This document shows positions 52,153 to 61,712 of a stretch of 64,000 bases of DNA, piece by piece (position 1 is the first letter of the stretch; every line of letters starts with the position of its first letter). A program made the translations under genes and the position numbers. The notes under the pieces were generated by a model. The model was not told the DNA's origin. It did not search any database and worked only from the letters and a program-made list of their open reading frames with translations. Source of the stretch: Acinetobacter sp. 10FS3-1 (lineage in GTDB: Bacteria; Pseudomonadota; Gammaproteobacteria; Pseudomonadales; Moraxellaceae); the NCBI RefSeq assembly GCF_013343215.1, contig NZ_CP039146.1, positions 1-64,000 on the forward strand, given 5' to 3'.

Positions 52153-55100
52153 TTAAGAAACTTTCTTTTCATTTATCCAACGATAAAGCACGGGTAACAG
52201 CACCAAAGTTAGTAATGTTGAAGAGATAATCCCGCCAATCACTACGGTTGCCAGTGGCCGTTGAACCTCAGCCCCTGTTCCGGTTGCCAGCGCCATTGGT
52301 ACAAAACCCAGTGAAGCCACACAAGCTGTCATCAACACTGGTCTTAAGCGCAAAATAGCCCCTTGCCACACGGCTTTATGCACTGGATATTTGTCCCTTA
52401 ATTCCTTAATAAAGGTCAGCATTACCAGTCCATTGAGGACTGCAACACCAGATAAGGCAATAAAGCCAATTCCAGCTGACATCGATAATGGAATATCCCT
52501 TAGCCAAAGGAACAGCACACCACCGGTCAAGGCAAAGGGTACCCCGGTAAAGACCAATAGACTTTCTTTGACATTGTGAAAGACCGCCATCAGTAAAATA
52601 AAGATAGTGATTAAAGCCAGTGGAATCACGATTTGCATCCGTGCTTTGGCTGAAGCCAAATTTTCAAACTGACCTCCATATTCTATCCAATAACCACTTG
52701 GCAAAGTGTATGCTTTGAGCTGTGTCTGTACATCAGAAACAAAAGACCCTAAATCACGCCCTTCAACATTCGTTGTAACCACAACTCGGCGTTTACCATT
52801 TTCTCGACTGACTTGGTTGATTCCTTCAATGGTCGAGACTTGCGCGACATCCGACAATAAAATACTGCCACCATTTGGAAGCTGAATAGGTAACTGGGAA
52901 ACAGATGCGACACTACGGTCTTGCTCTCCAAGACGGATAACAAAATCAAAACGACGATCGCCTTCTAAAATCTCTCCCACGCTTTGTCCACCAATACTTG
53001 CAGCCACCACATCCTGAATAGATTTCACACTCAAGCCATACTGGGCAGCTAAAGCTTTATCAATCTCTACATTGAGTAAAGGCAGACCCGAAGTTTGTTC
53101 AACTTTCACCGCACTGCTACCTGCGACTTGCTGAATGATTTTCGCGATTTTTGCAGCCTCAGTATTCAAAACCTGCATGTCATCACCAAAAACCTTCACC
53201 CCCACATCACTGCGTATACCTGAAATCAGTTCATTAAAACGTAGCTCAATAGGCTGAGAAAACTCACTGTTATTGCCGGGAATTGTCGCAAGATAAGCTT
53301 CCATTCGGGTTCGAAGTGCATCTAGGCTTTCTTTTGAATCTGGCCATTCCTCACGTGGTTTCAGCATGATATAACCATCGGAAATATTCGGTGGCATCAC
53401 ATCTGTCGCCACTTCAGCAGTCCCGGTACGGGCAAATATAGCTTTAATTTCGGGAAAGTTTTTCAGTAAAAGCTTTTCGGTATTTTCCTGAATACGTAAA
53501 GACTCTTCCAAGCCTGTGCTTGGAGAACGTAATTGCTGTACCGCAAAATCACCTTCACTCAGCTGGGGTGCAAACTCACTGCCAATCTTCGTGCTGAGCA
53601 GACCCGTAATGACCAGGAGACAAATGGCAAAAGTTAAAACCACCGCTTTGTAATGATAGGCTCCATCCAATATCTGTTGATATCGGGTTTTGAGCCAGAT
53701 CATCCAACGGCTTTCCGTTTCTTTGATCTCCCCTTTAACCCATAAAGCAACTGCAGCGGGCACAAAGGTGATCGATAAAATAATAGCTGCCACCAGTGCG
53801 AGAACAACGGTTAAAGCCATCGGATGAAATAGTTTTGCTTCTACACCACTTAAAGCAAAAATCGGCAAATACACCACCAAAATAATAAGCTGACCAAAAA
53901 TAAGAGGACGACGTGCTTGGCGGGCAGCCAGAAAAACTTCCTTAAAGCGTTCACTTTGTGTGAGAGGTCGTTTTAACAGTTGCTGTGTATGGGCTAAACG
54001 CCGGATACAGTTTTCGACAATCACCACAGCACCATCGACAATGATGCCGAAATCGAGTGCACCTAAACTCATCAGATTGGCACTGATATTTTTCTGTGCC
54101 ATCCCGGTTAAGGTAAACAGCATAGAGAGTGGAATGACACAGGCAGTAATCAAGGCAGCACGGATATTCCCTAAAAACAGGAACAGAATGATGATGACCA
54201 GGATTGCTCCCTCTACCAAGTTTTTCTGAACGGTTTTAATCGCCTTCTCAACCAAGGTAGTACGGTCGTACACCGTTTCAATCACTACCCCTTTAGGCAA
54301 ACTATTCTGAATATCTTGAAGCTTGGCATCCACAGCTTTAGAAACAGTCCGGCTATTTCCACCCATCGCCATCATGGCAATCCCTAAAACGGTTTCTTTG
54401 CCGTTATAGGTTGCCCCACCGGTTCTTAAATCATGCCCAATAGAGACTTGCGCAATATCACCAACCCGAATTGGGCTGCCATTTGGGCTACCCAGCATGG
54501 TGTTCTCAATATCAGAAAGCCCATTGAATGTACCCGGTACACGTACCGTCAATTGCTGACCATTGTCTTCAATATAACCTGCACCTCGGTTCTCATTATT
54601 TTGCGCTAAAGCCTGTTGCAGTTGTTCTAATGAGATATTCAGTTGCTGCATCCGGTTTAAATCGGGAGAGACCACATAGGTTTTTTCAAAACCACCAATA
54701 CTGTTGACCTCTGCAACTCCCTTAACACGTTGCAGTTGAGGACGCACAATCCAGTCCTGAATCTCACGCAAATCCATCGGCGTGTATGCAGTTCCATCCG
54801 GCTTTTTCGCATTCGGATCTGCCTTCAGTACCCATTGATAAATCTCACCGAGACCCGTAGAAACGGGGGACATCGTCGGTGCGATTTGTGCAGGCAACTC
54901 AGATTGCGCCTCCTGTATCCGTTGGTTAATCTGCTGACGGGCCCAATAAATATCAGTCCCATCTTTAAAGACAATGGTGACTTGAGAGAGTCCATAACGG
55001 GATATGGAACGGGTAAGCTCCAGATCCGGAATGCCAGCCATGGCATTTTCAATGGGATAGGTAATCCGCTGTTCGACTTCAAGCGCAGTAAAACCCTTGG

Positions 55101-55293
55101 CTTGAGTATTAATCTGGACTTGGGTATTGGTAATATCGGGTACAGCATCAATCGGGAGTTTCTGATAGCTATACACCCCGACCGCAATCCAGGTACAGAC
55201 AAAGAGCAACACCCAAATCGCATTTTGTATGGAAAACTGAATGATTCGTTCGAATAAACCTTCTGGTTTTGGCAGATCAGAATTAATGTTCAT
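52153..55293 (-). CDS. czcA: CzcA RND heavy-metal efflux pump
   Basis: This 1046-residue RND transporter of the heavy-metal (HME) class has twelve transmembrane helices and two periplasmic domains (about 40-340 and 560-870). The signature DFGIIVDGAVVIVEN in the central helix region carries the proton-relay acid of HME pumps. It exports Zn, Co and Cd from the periplasm through the CzcC channel. The ATG overlaps the end of czcB by 11 bp, ensuring linked translation. It is full length. Confidence 0.95.
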   Translation of the reverse strand: MNINSDLPKPEGLFERIIQFSIQNAIWVLLFVCTWIAVGVYSYQKLPIDAVPDITNTQVQINTQAKGFTALEVEQRITYPIENAMAGIPDLELTRSISRYGLSQVTIVFKDGTDIYWARQQINQRIQEAQSELPAQIAPTMSPVSTGLGEIYQWVLKADPNAKKPDGTAYTPMDLREIQDWIVRPQLQRVKGVAEVNSIGGFEKTYVVSPDLNRMQQLNISLEQLQQALAQNNENRGAGYIEDNGQQLTVRVPGTFNGLSDIENTMLGSPNGSPIRVGDIAQVSIGHDLRTGGATYNGKETVLGIAMMAMGGNSRTVSKAVDAKLQDIQNSLPKGVVIETVYDRTTLVEKAIKTVQKNLVEGAILVIIILFLFLGNIRAALITACVIPLSMLFTLTGMAQKNISANLMSLGALDFGIIVDGAVVIVENCIRRLAHTQQLLKRPLTQSERFKEVFLAARQARRPLIFGQLIILVVYLPIFALSGVEAKLFHPMALTVVLALVAAIILSITFVPAAVALWVKGEIKETESRWMIWLKTRYQQILDGAYHYKAVVLTFAICLLVITGLLSTKIGSEFAPQLSEGDFAVQQLRSPSTGLEESLRIQENTEKLLLKNFPEIKAIFARTGTAEVATDVMPPNISDGYIMLKPREEWPDSKESLDALRTRMEAYLATIPGNNSEFSQPIELRFNELISGIRSDVGVKVFGDDMQVLNTEAAKIAKIIQQVAGSSAVKVEQTSGLPLLNVEIDKALAAQYGLSVKSIQDVVAASIGGQSVGEILEGDRRFDFVIRLGEQDRSVASVSQLPIQLPNGGSILLSDVAQVSTIEGINQVSRENGKRRVVVTTNVEGRDLGSFVSDVQTQLKAYTLPSGYWIEYGGQFENLASAKARMQIVIPLALITIFILLMAVFHNVKESLLVFTGVPFALTGGVLFLWLRDIPLSMSAGIGFIALSGVAVLNGLVMLTFIKELRDKYPVHKAVWQGAILRLRPVLMTACVASLGFVPMALATGTGAEVQRPLATVVIGGIISSTLLTLVLLPVLYRWINEKKVS

Positions 55294-56530
55294 GGCCTGC
55301 CTCGTCTTTTTCTAATTCAGATTTCAACAAGAAACTGCCTTGAGCGATATACTTCTGCCCTTCAGTCAGCCCAGAAATCACTTCAAGCCATTGTCCATCA
55401 CTTGAAGCCTGCCCCAATTGCACTTTCTGTGCTTTTAAGTGGACTTGACCTTTTTGTTCTGAATCTACGATGAAAATACTGTCTTCACCTTCAATACTTT
55501 GCAGCGCAGACTTTTGAATCCGAAGGGCTGATTTTGCTGTAGCTTCCGGAATCAACACTCTCACTAACACATTAGAACGCAACTCAGTAGCTTGCGCATC
55601 GAGTTTTGCGCGCACCACCAGACGCCCTGTTTGTACATCTGCCTGAGAGGTTAAGCTTTGTACAGTAGCTTTATAGATTTGATCTGAATCATTCACTTTA
55701 AAGTCAATTTTTTGCCCGGCTTGCAGTTGACCTGAGAATTGATTCGGCAAATTAAACTCAAGCCATAAATCTTTCAGCTGTTCAATGACAAAGAGCTGAT
55801 TAGCCAGTTGCACATTTTCACCGACCACAATATCTTTTTGACTGATCACCCCAGAGATCGGTGCTTTAATCAGAAAACGCCCATTGTTATTGCCACTTGC
55901 ACCTAATGCATTTAAACGTGCTTGTGAGGACTGGACAGTAATCTGCGCTTGACGGTAGGCATTTTCGGCACGCTGGTAATCCTGTTTGGCAGAAATCCCC
56001 TGTGACCAGAGTTGCTGTTCGCGCTGGTAATCTTTACGGGCCAAATCCAGATTCACCTGTGCCATACGCAGATTTGCCTGTTGGTCGATCAGTTCAGGCA
56101 CGATTAGTACAGCCAGCGTTTGTCCTTTTTGCACGCTCTGTCCTAAAGCCACATTGACCTGCTCGACATGACCACTAAAATTAGGCGATATATGCGCTTG
56201 TTGATCGGTATTCACCACCAATTTACCTGGCAGGGTTGTCAGCTTTTCAACCAATCCTGTGGATGCAACAGCAACTTTTAAACCTTGTTCAACCATTTGT
56301 TGGCTGGTCAGTTGTATTTCGCCTTCTTCAGCATGTCCTTCTTCAGAACTATCTTCATCAGAATGTTCGGCATTTCCCTCATCATGACCATGCCCCTCAG
56401 ATTCAGTTTTTTTTGAACTTAACCAAATAACCAGACTGACCAAGACCGTAATCAGAATCAAAATTGCAATCATGAGAGACTGGGATATTTTTCCGTTTTG
56501 CTTGGCGTTCATTTTATCGTGCTCCCCCAT
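55283..56530 (-). CDS. czcB: CzcB membrane-fusion protein
   Basis: The 415-residue periplasmic adaptor has an N-terminal anchor (SLMIAILILITVLVSLVIWL), a His/Glu/Asp-rich metal-binding stretch (GHGHDEGNAEHSDEDSSEEG), then HlyD-type lipoyl and alpha-hairpin domains (LVNTDQQAHISPNFSGHVEQV, DYQRAENAYRQAQIT). It connects CzcA with CzcC. It overlaps czcC by 17 bp and czcA by 11 bp. A start at MNAKQNG is also possible. Confidence 0.93.
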   Translation of the reverse strand: MGEHDKMNAKQNGKISQSLMIAILILITVLVSLVIWLSSKKTESEGHGHDEGNAEHSDEDSSEEGHAEEGEIQLTSQQMVEQGLKVAVASTGLVEKLTTLPGKLVVNTDQQAHISPNFSGHVEQVNVALGQSVQKGQTLAVLIVPELIDQQANLRMAQVNLDLARKDYQREQQLWSQGISAKQDYQRAENAYRQAQITVQSSQARLNALGASGNNNGRFLIKAPISGVISQKDIVVGENVQLANQLFVIEQLKDLWLEFNLPNQFSGQLQAGQKIDFKVNDSDQIYKATVQSLTSQADVQTGRLVVRAKLDAQATELRSNVLVRVLIPEATAKSALRIQKSALQSIEGEDSIFIVDSEQKGQVHLKAQKVQLGQASSDGQWLEVISGLTEGQKYIAQGSFLLKSELEKDEAGHEH

Positions 56531-57851
56531 TGATTAAATTTTGCGATGCTTCGACTGCCTTTTTATTCAGTTGTGTATAGGCATCCGAACGGCTAATTTC
56601 TTCATAACTTGTGCCAATACTGAGTGCCTCAGCTGCGAGGGCAGTTTGCCAAGCTTGACGTAGAATTTGTAATTGACCCAATCGAAGATTCTGCAGTTGG
56701 GTGGTTGCTTGCTGAACGTCGGTAATGGACAGTTTCCCTGCCTGAAACCCTTGTAAAGTACGGCTCTGAACTTTGGTCGCCAAAGTAACTTGTGCTGTTG
56801 TGGCATCGAACTGGCTACGTAAACCTTTGAGCTGATGCACGCTGTTGGCAATATTGAGTATTTGTTGCTTCAGCTCACGCTGCTGCTGTTGGTTCAGCAA
56901 TATTTGCTGTTGCTGGACCATCGGGATCGCATATTGCTGGCGGTTGAAAATATTCAGTGGAATAGCCACGCCGATTGCCAAAGTCGTATCGTTGCTTTCA
57001 TTAGGGGTTTTGCTACGTTTCATGCCTACATTTAAAGTCGGATTGGGACGTGCCTGAATTCTTAAATTTTCAATTTGATGATCCGATTGCTGAATGTTCA
57101 AGGCATAGAATTTTTCTAGCCACCCTTCAGCAATATACCGTTGCACAGTTTGGAGACTTTGCTCTGGCCAAGGGATAGCGGTTTTATTCAATTGAAGATG
57201 TGAAGATGTTTCTCCCCCCCACAAATTAGACAGCTGACGACCGGCAGCTTGTTTATTCAGCATCGCTTGCTGATAAAGTCGTTGGATTTCTAGCGCTTCA
57301 ATTTGGGTACGCTCAAAATCAACCAGGGCAATACTGCCTGCCTGATAGCGTTTCTGGGCACTGTCCAGATTGGCTTTACTTGTTTTTAACTGTACTGAAT
57401 AAGCAGACTGCTCAACCTCAGCAAGTGCAAATTGCGACCATGCAAATTTAACAATCAGTTGGCTTTGTGCCTTCCATAATTGCTGTTGCAATTGGATTTG
57501 TTGATTCGAGGTATTGGCAATCACCCGGTTCAGCTTACGCTGACCAAATAGATCTAGAGGTTGACTAACGCCAACATTGAATTCCTGTTCTTGACCTGAG
57601 CCAAAGCCAGACTGTTCTAAACTTATACTTGGATTCTGCCATAACCGACTTTGCTGAATATTCAATTCAGATATTTGCTGAACTTGTTGCCACAGCTTGT
57701 CTTGAGTCTGGTAACTTTGTACTTTTGCTAAAGCGGATTCAAAGCTGGTAACGTTTTCAGCATAGCTATATTGCATAGCCGCTGCACATATACAAGCAAC
57801 CAAGCTATGACGCAAGAGTATAATTGATTGTGAAGACATGATTTTTCCCAC
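56514..57851 (-). CDS. czcC: CzcC outer-membrane channel
   Basis: The 445-residue TolC-family protein has a signal peptide (SLVACICAAAMQYSYA) and two outer-membrane efflux repeats with long coiled coils (LWQNPSISLEQSGFGSG, ARPNPTLNVGMKRS). It forms the exit duct of the Czc pump. The first Met (57851) or the fifth codon Met (57839, MSSQS) may be the start. It is the first structural gene after czcI. Confidence 0.9.
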   Translation of the reverse strand: MGKIMSSQSIILLRHSLVACICAAAMQYSYAENVTSFESALAKVQSYQTQDKLWQQVQQISELNIQQSRLWQNPSISLEQSGFGSGQEQEFNVGVSQPLDLFGQRKLNRVIANTSNQQIQLQQQLWKAQSQLIVKFAWSQFALAEVEQSAYSVQLKTSKANLDSAQKRYQAGSIALVDFERTQIEALEIQRLYQQAMLNKQAAGRQLSNLWGGETSSHLQLNKTAIPWPEQSLQTVQRYIAEGWLEKFYALNIQQSDHQIENLRIQARPNPTLNVGMKRSKTPNESNDTTLAIGVAIPLNIFNRQQYAIPMVQQQQILLNQQQQRELKQQILNIANSVHQLKGLRSQFDATTAQVTLATKVQSRTLQGFQAGKLSITDVQQATTQLQNLRLGQLQILRQAWQTALAAEALSIGTSYEEISRSDAYTQLNKKAVEASQNLINGGAR

Positions 57852-57887
57852 TTATTTAAATAATAAAAGTGGTGGGAATGTTTTAGG

Positions 57888-58304
57888 CTACCCCACCATG
57901 AGCGGGGAAAATTCGGGAGGTGGGCTTTGTTGAAACAGGTCAGGAGCCTGATAGCTGTTTTTCCAATGAAATTGTGGATTCACTTTAACTTCAGAGCTTG
58001 GATGAAACACATCTACTTTTTCATTTTGTACAATCAAATGCGTCATCGATGGTAGATGATCTTGATGATCTTCACCGATTTCTAAATCGCTACTGAATGT
58101 TTTTATGTTTTCTGACTGTCCATTATGATCGTGTTGACGACTATCGCTGGCACACAAGGTATTTTGGTGATGACCAAAATGATAACTCTGCTGTGATTGA
58201 GGCTGTTGTTCATGGACACAAAAGGCCGCCGCCACATTCCAAAAGCTTTGGAACATGAACAATCCAACCAAGACTGTAATCCATGTAGTAGAACGCATCA
58301 TCAT
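57888..58304 (-). CDS. czcI: CzcI-like periplasmic metal-resistance protein
   Basis: About 138 residues from the MMMRSTTW start (an in-frame Met 14 codons upstream lacks support). A signal peptide (ITVLVGLFMFQSFWNVAAAF) is followed by a His-rich mature part (HEQQPQSQQSYHFGHHQ, RQHDHNG, EDHQDHLPSMTHL). Small His-rich proteins in this position ahead of czcC are called CzcI and are proposed to regulate or bind metal. It is the first gene of the czc operon. Confidence 0.75.
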   Translation of the reverse strand: MMMRSTTWITVLVGLFMFQSFWNVAAAFCVHEQQPQSQQSYHFGHHQNTLCASDSRQHDHNGQSENIKTFSSDLEIGEDHQDHLPSMTHLIVQNEKVDVFHPSSEVKVNPQFHWKNSYQAPDLFQQSPPPEFSPLMVG

Positions 58305-58469
58305 AACAATCGAAAAATTTGTACCAAGTATAAGGCTTAGAGCCACTCCAAGGTCAAGCTTAATAAATTAAATTAAACATTCAATGAACACTGAATAGCC
58401 GGCACTTTTGCAAATTTACCTTGTCTCTATAAGCTCACATCAATTTCAGGTAAGAATAACAATAGATAG

Positions 58470-58577
58470 TGAACCGTACCGGGTTTGTCGGAGACTTTTT
58501 ATTTAAGTTAGGCCACCTGACCTAACGGGTTAATCTTATCATTGTACATTGCTTCAAACTCAAAAGGCGATACATTG
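58470..58577 (-). pseudogene. IS-a right-end fragment
   Basis: The terminal repeat at 58470 and the last 25 codons of orfB (...PFEFEAMYNDKINPLGQVA-like, in reverse) are present and inverted relative to the copy at 1279. Homology ends at about 58577, where a 50-bp stretch without match leads to the next fragment. Confidence 0.8.
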
Positions 58578-58632
58578 TCAACGGCATTCTAAAATTGACC
58601 CCTTTTACCTTACAAATGGCAAAGTAAAATTG

Positions 58633-58827
58633 CCCCCTGAAATCAGAGAAAGAGCGGTTCAATTATTGATTGAATCTGAAAAAGATTATCCTTCTACTTG
58701 GGCAGCAATCACAGCTATTGATCCTAAAATCGGTTGTACTCCTGAAACATTGCGTGTTTGGTATCAAAAATATTTAGATCAACAAAATCCTGTCAAAGTA
58801 CAACAGATATCTGATCAAAAAAAATGA
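58633..58827 (+). pseudogene. IS-a OrfA fragment
   Basis: The sequence from PEIRERAVQLLIESEKDYPS to QQISDQKK matches orfA at 1329-1646 but lacks its start, the last 40 codons and the terminal repeat. It faces the fragment at 58470, so the pair is a rearranged IS-a copy with inversion and deletion. Confidence 0.8.
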
Positions 58828-58952
58828 AGGGTAATCCCCCCTAAAATACTAGCTCTTTAAAAGAGGCAGTATTATGCTTTTACAACATGGTGTTTAACTT
58901 GAGAAACTGAATTTAAAACAATCTACTGTAACTCTTCCAGACAGATATGAAA
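58828..58952. other. Gap between IS-a scraps and the brxL remnant
   Basis: About 125 bp with no gene or hairpin of note. Confidence 0.35.
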
Positions 58953-60035
58953 TTAATCCACCCCTAACCCTTTAAACACCGCATCCACCGGATCTGCATA
59001 AAAGCTGGTCTGGAACTTGGTAAACAGTTCCACAGGAATCGTTGGGATATCTGCCGCACTACTCATTGGTAAAGCAACCTTCTTGGCACCCGCATCAAAA
59101 GCAACTTGCAGACATTCGGCAATACTTTCCACCGGTGTCACTGAACCACCCAAGCTCATATCACCCAGTACCACCATCTGACTTTGTACCGATCGTCCTA
59201 AGAGGCCAGAAGCGAAAGCCACTAAACTTGGCAGAGCAAGATGGCTGAGCGGGCCGGTATTCTGTAATTCCACCACATGTAAGTGGAAATCATGTTCCAG
59301 CACCTTACTGCCCCCCGAGATCCGGGATGCATTGGCCTTGAAGTAATCAAAAGCAATCTTGACCTGTTCTTTGGCACTACTTGAATTCCATAAGCCAGAT
59401 GTCGCCAATTTTCCTGAACCTTTAGTGACTTGAAGTTCTAAGCGGTATAAGCCTGGCATGCCCTTATTACTGAGGCCAATGGTATACAGGAAGCCTGGTT
59501 TAGCAGGACCTTCGGGAATAAGTCCACCTCCACCCTGCTCTTTTACCGAAACAAAATGCTCTTCTAGGGTGTCATTGTCGATATAGCTAAAATGCACATC
59601 ATAGAATTCCATCCCCCCAATTTTTTTCAGCTGTTCTTTGACCCGACGGCGCACCTGCAGCGCATATTCCAGGCATTGCCGTACATCTTCTTTGTTAAAT
59701 TGACCATGTGGGTAGAGCAGCTTCATCAATCCAGAAACCGTCTTGCGAACGGCAATCACATCACGCTGATTCAGGTTATTCCCTAGCTTAAAGTACTTCT
59801 CAATGGCATCCGCAAAACTACGCTTACGCATTTCCCGGAAGAACTCAGCCAGATAATCAACGATCAAGCCATAACGGTTGGTAAAGAATTCCGGGCGCAT
59901 TTTCGGAATTTCCCAACCCGGGATATAGGCATGAAAGCGATCAAAGAATGCTGAATCGATCATGGCTTCAGGAAAAGGAGCCAATAAGTGGCTAGTCTTC
60001 ACCAAGGATTCAACACTTTGGTTAATATTACCCAC
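58953..60035 (-). pseudogene. brxL: BrxL (Lon-like BREX protein), C-terminal half
   Basis: The 360 residues match the second half of BREX BrxL: VGNINQSVESLVKTSHLLAP, FPEAMIDSAFFDRFHAYIPGW, the Lon-type protease domain with its catalytic Ser-Lys region (GDMSLGGSVTPVESIAEC, AKKVALPMSS) and the C-terminus. The N-terminal AAA+ half (about 320 residues) is missing. The frame stays open upstream (CLVYNIV) to about 60050, where ISCR2-associated DNA begins. No other BREX gene is visible. Confidence 0.8.
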
Positions 60036-60101
60036 AATATTGTAAACAAGACATTTTTATCTTTTATATTCAATGGCTTATTTTCCTGCTAATTGGTAAT
60101 A

Positions 60102-60118
60102 CCATGAAAAATACCATG
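60102..60118 (+). repeat. 17-bp repeat, copy 1 (between brxL and sul2)
   Basis: CCATGAAAAATACCATG is identical to 63394-63410 and in the same orientation. It marks the point where sequence usually found upstream of sul2 begins. Confidence 0.75.
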
Positions 60119-60332
60119 CTCAGAAAAGGCTTAACAATATTTTGAAAAATTGCCTACTGAGCGCTGCCGCACAGCTCCATAGGCCGCTTTCCTGGCTTTG
60201 CTTCCAGATGTATGCTATTCTGCTCCTGCAGCTAATGGATCACCGCAAACAGGTTACTCGCCTGGGGATTCCCTTTCGACCCGAGCATCCGTATGAGACT
60301 CATGCTCGATTATTATTATTATAGAAGCCCCC

Positions 60333-61148
60333 ATGAATAAATCGCTCATCATTTTCGGCATCGTCAACATAACCTCGGACAGTTTCTCCGATGGAGGCCG
60401 GTATCTGGCGCCAGACGCAGCCATTGCGCAGGCGCGTAAGCTGATGGCCGAGGGGGCAGATGTGATCGACCTCGGTCCGGCATCCAGCAATCCCGACGCC
60501 GCGCCTGTTTCGTCCGACACAGAAATCGCGCGTATCGCGCCGGTGCTGGACGCGCTCAAGGCAGATGGCATTCCCGTCTCGCTCGACAGTTATCAACCCG
60601 CGACGCAAGCCTATGCCTTGTCGCGTGGTGTGGCCTATCTCAATGATATTCGCGGTTTTCCAGACGCTGCGTTCTATCCGCAATTGGCGAAATCATCTGC
60701 CAAACTCGTCGTTATGCATTCGGTGCAAGACGGGCAGGCAGATCGGCGCGAGGCACCCGCTGGCGACATCATGGATCACATTGCGGCGTTCTTTGACGCG
60801 CGCATCGCGGCGCTGACGGGTGCCGGTATCAAACGCAACCGCCTTGTCCTTGATCCCGGCATGGGGTTTTTTCTGGGGGCTGCTCCCGAAACCTCGCTCT
60901 CGGTGCTGGCGCGGTTCGATGAATTGCGGCTGCGCTTCGATTTGCCGGTGCTTCTGTCTGTTTCGCGCAAATCCTTTCTGCGCGCGCTCACAGGCCGTGG
61001 TCCGGGGGATGTCGGGGCCGCGACACTCGCTGCAGAGCTTGCCGCCGCCGCAGGTGGAGCTGACTTCATCCGCACACACGAGCCGCGCCCCTTGCGCGAC
61101 GGGCTGGCGGTATTGGCGGCGCTGAAAGAAACCGCAAGAATTCGTTAA
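60333..61148 (+). CDS. sul2: Sulfonamide-resistant dihydropteroate synthase Sul2
   Basis: The 271-residue protein is the Sul2 sequence: MNKSLIIFGIVNITSDSFSDGG, the pterin-binding DLGPASSNPDA and DPGMGFFLGAAPETS, and SVSRKSFLRALTG. It replaces host FolP, giving sulfonamide resistance because the site discriminates against the drug. It is followed by truncated glmM and ISCR2, the usual mobile context. The frame is complete. Confidence 0.98.
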   Translation: MNKSLIIFGIVNITSDSFSDGGRYLAPDAAIAQARKLMAEGADVIDLGPASSNPDAAPVSSDTEIARIAPVLDALKADGIPVSLDSYQPATQAYALSRGVAYLNDIRGFPDAAFYPQLAKSSAKLVVMHSVQDGQADRREAPAGDIMDHIAAFFDARIAALTGAGIKRNRLVLDPGMGFFLGAAPETSLSVLARFDELRLRFDLPVLLSVSRKSFLRALTGRGPGDVGAATLAAELAAAAGGADFIRTHEPRPLRDGLAVLAALKETARIR

Positions 61149-61234
61149 CTGCACATTCGGGATATTTCTCTATATTCGCGGTTCAGCAGGCATGTCCCCT
61201 TTGAGGGCGACCCGACGACAGGATAATCGACCTT

Positions 61235-61477
61235 ATGGTGCGCAAATATTTCGGCACAGACGGTATTCGTGGCAAAGCCAACGAAGGCGCGATGACGGCG
61301 GAAACCGCCTTGCGCGTCGGAATGGCGGCTGGCCGTGTCTTTCGTCGCGGTGACCACCGCCATCGTGTCGTGATCGGCAAGGATACGCGCCTGTCGGGCT
61401 ATATGCTTGAACCCGCGCTCACAGCCGGTTTCACCTCGATGGGCATGGACGTATTCCTTTTTGGCCCGCTGCCGACA
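61235..61477 (+). pseudogene. glmM: GlmM N-terminal fragment
   Basis: The first 81 residues of phosphoglucosamine mutase ([20 protein letters not shown], to FLFGPLPT) are present. Divergence is abrupt at 61478, the expected boundary with the oriIS end of ISCR2. The catalytic Ser loop is missing, so there is no enzyme. It records capture of sul2 from a chromosome where folP and glmM are neighbours. Confidence 0.95.
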
Positions 61478-61712
61478 ACGTATAGGAAGAATAAACGCCC
61501 TTTTCACCCAAGTCCAACAGCTTTGGACCGCAGTTGACTCTTTCGACACCCCTGCGATGCAACCCAATCCGGCTGACGGGGAGCCAGCAACGCTGAAAAT
61601 TTACCCTCCTCTTTCCCACTAGCGGCTCCTTTTCCGACAACCAGCACGGCGGATCCCTGCCGCGGCGCTGTGAACGCAGCATTTTGATTGGTATCGTTGG
61701 CCTTCAGGCTCG

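Noticed and set aside
58953..60035. Functional Lon protease or complete BREX system
   Set aside because: Only the C-terminal half of BrxL is present with no ATPase domain and no pglX, brxA, brxB, brxC or pglZ nearby.
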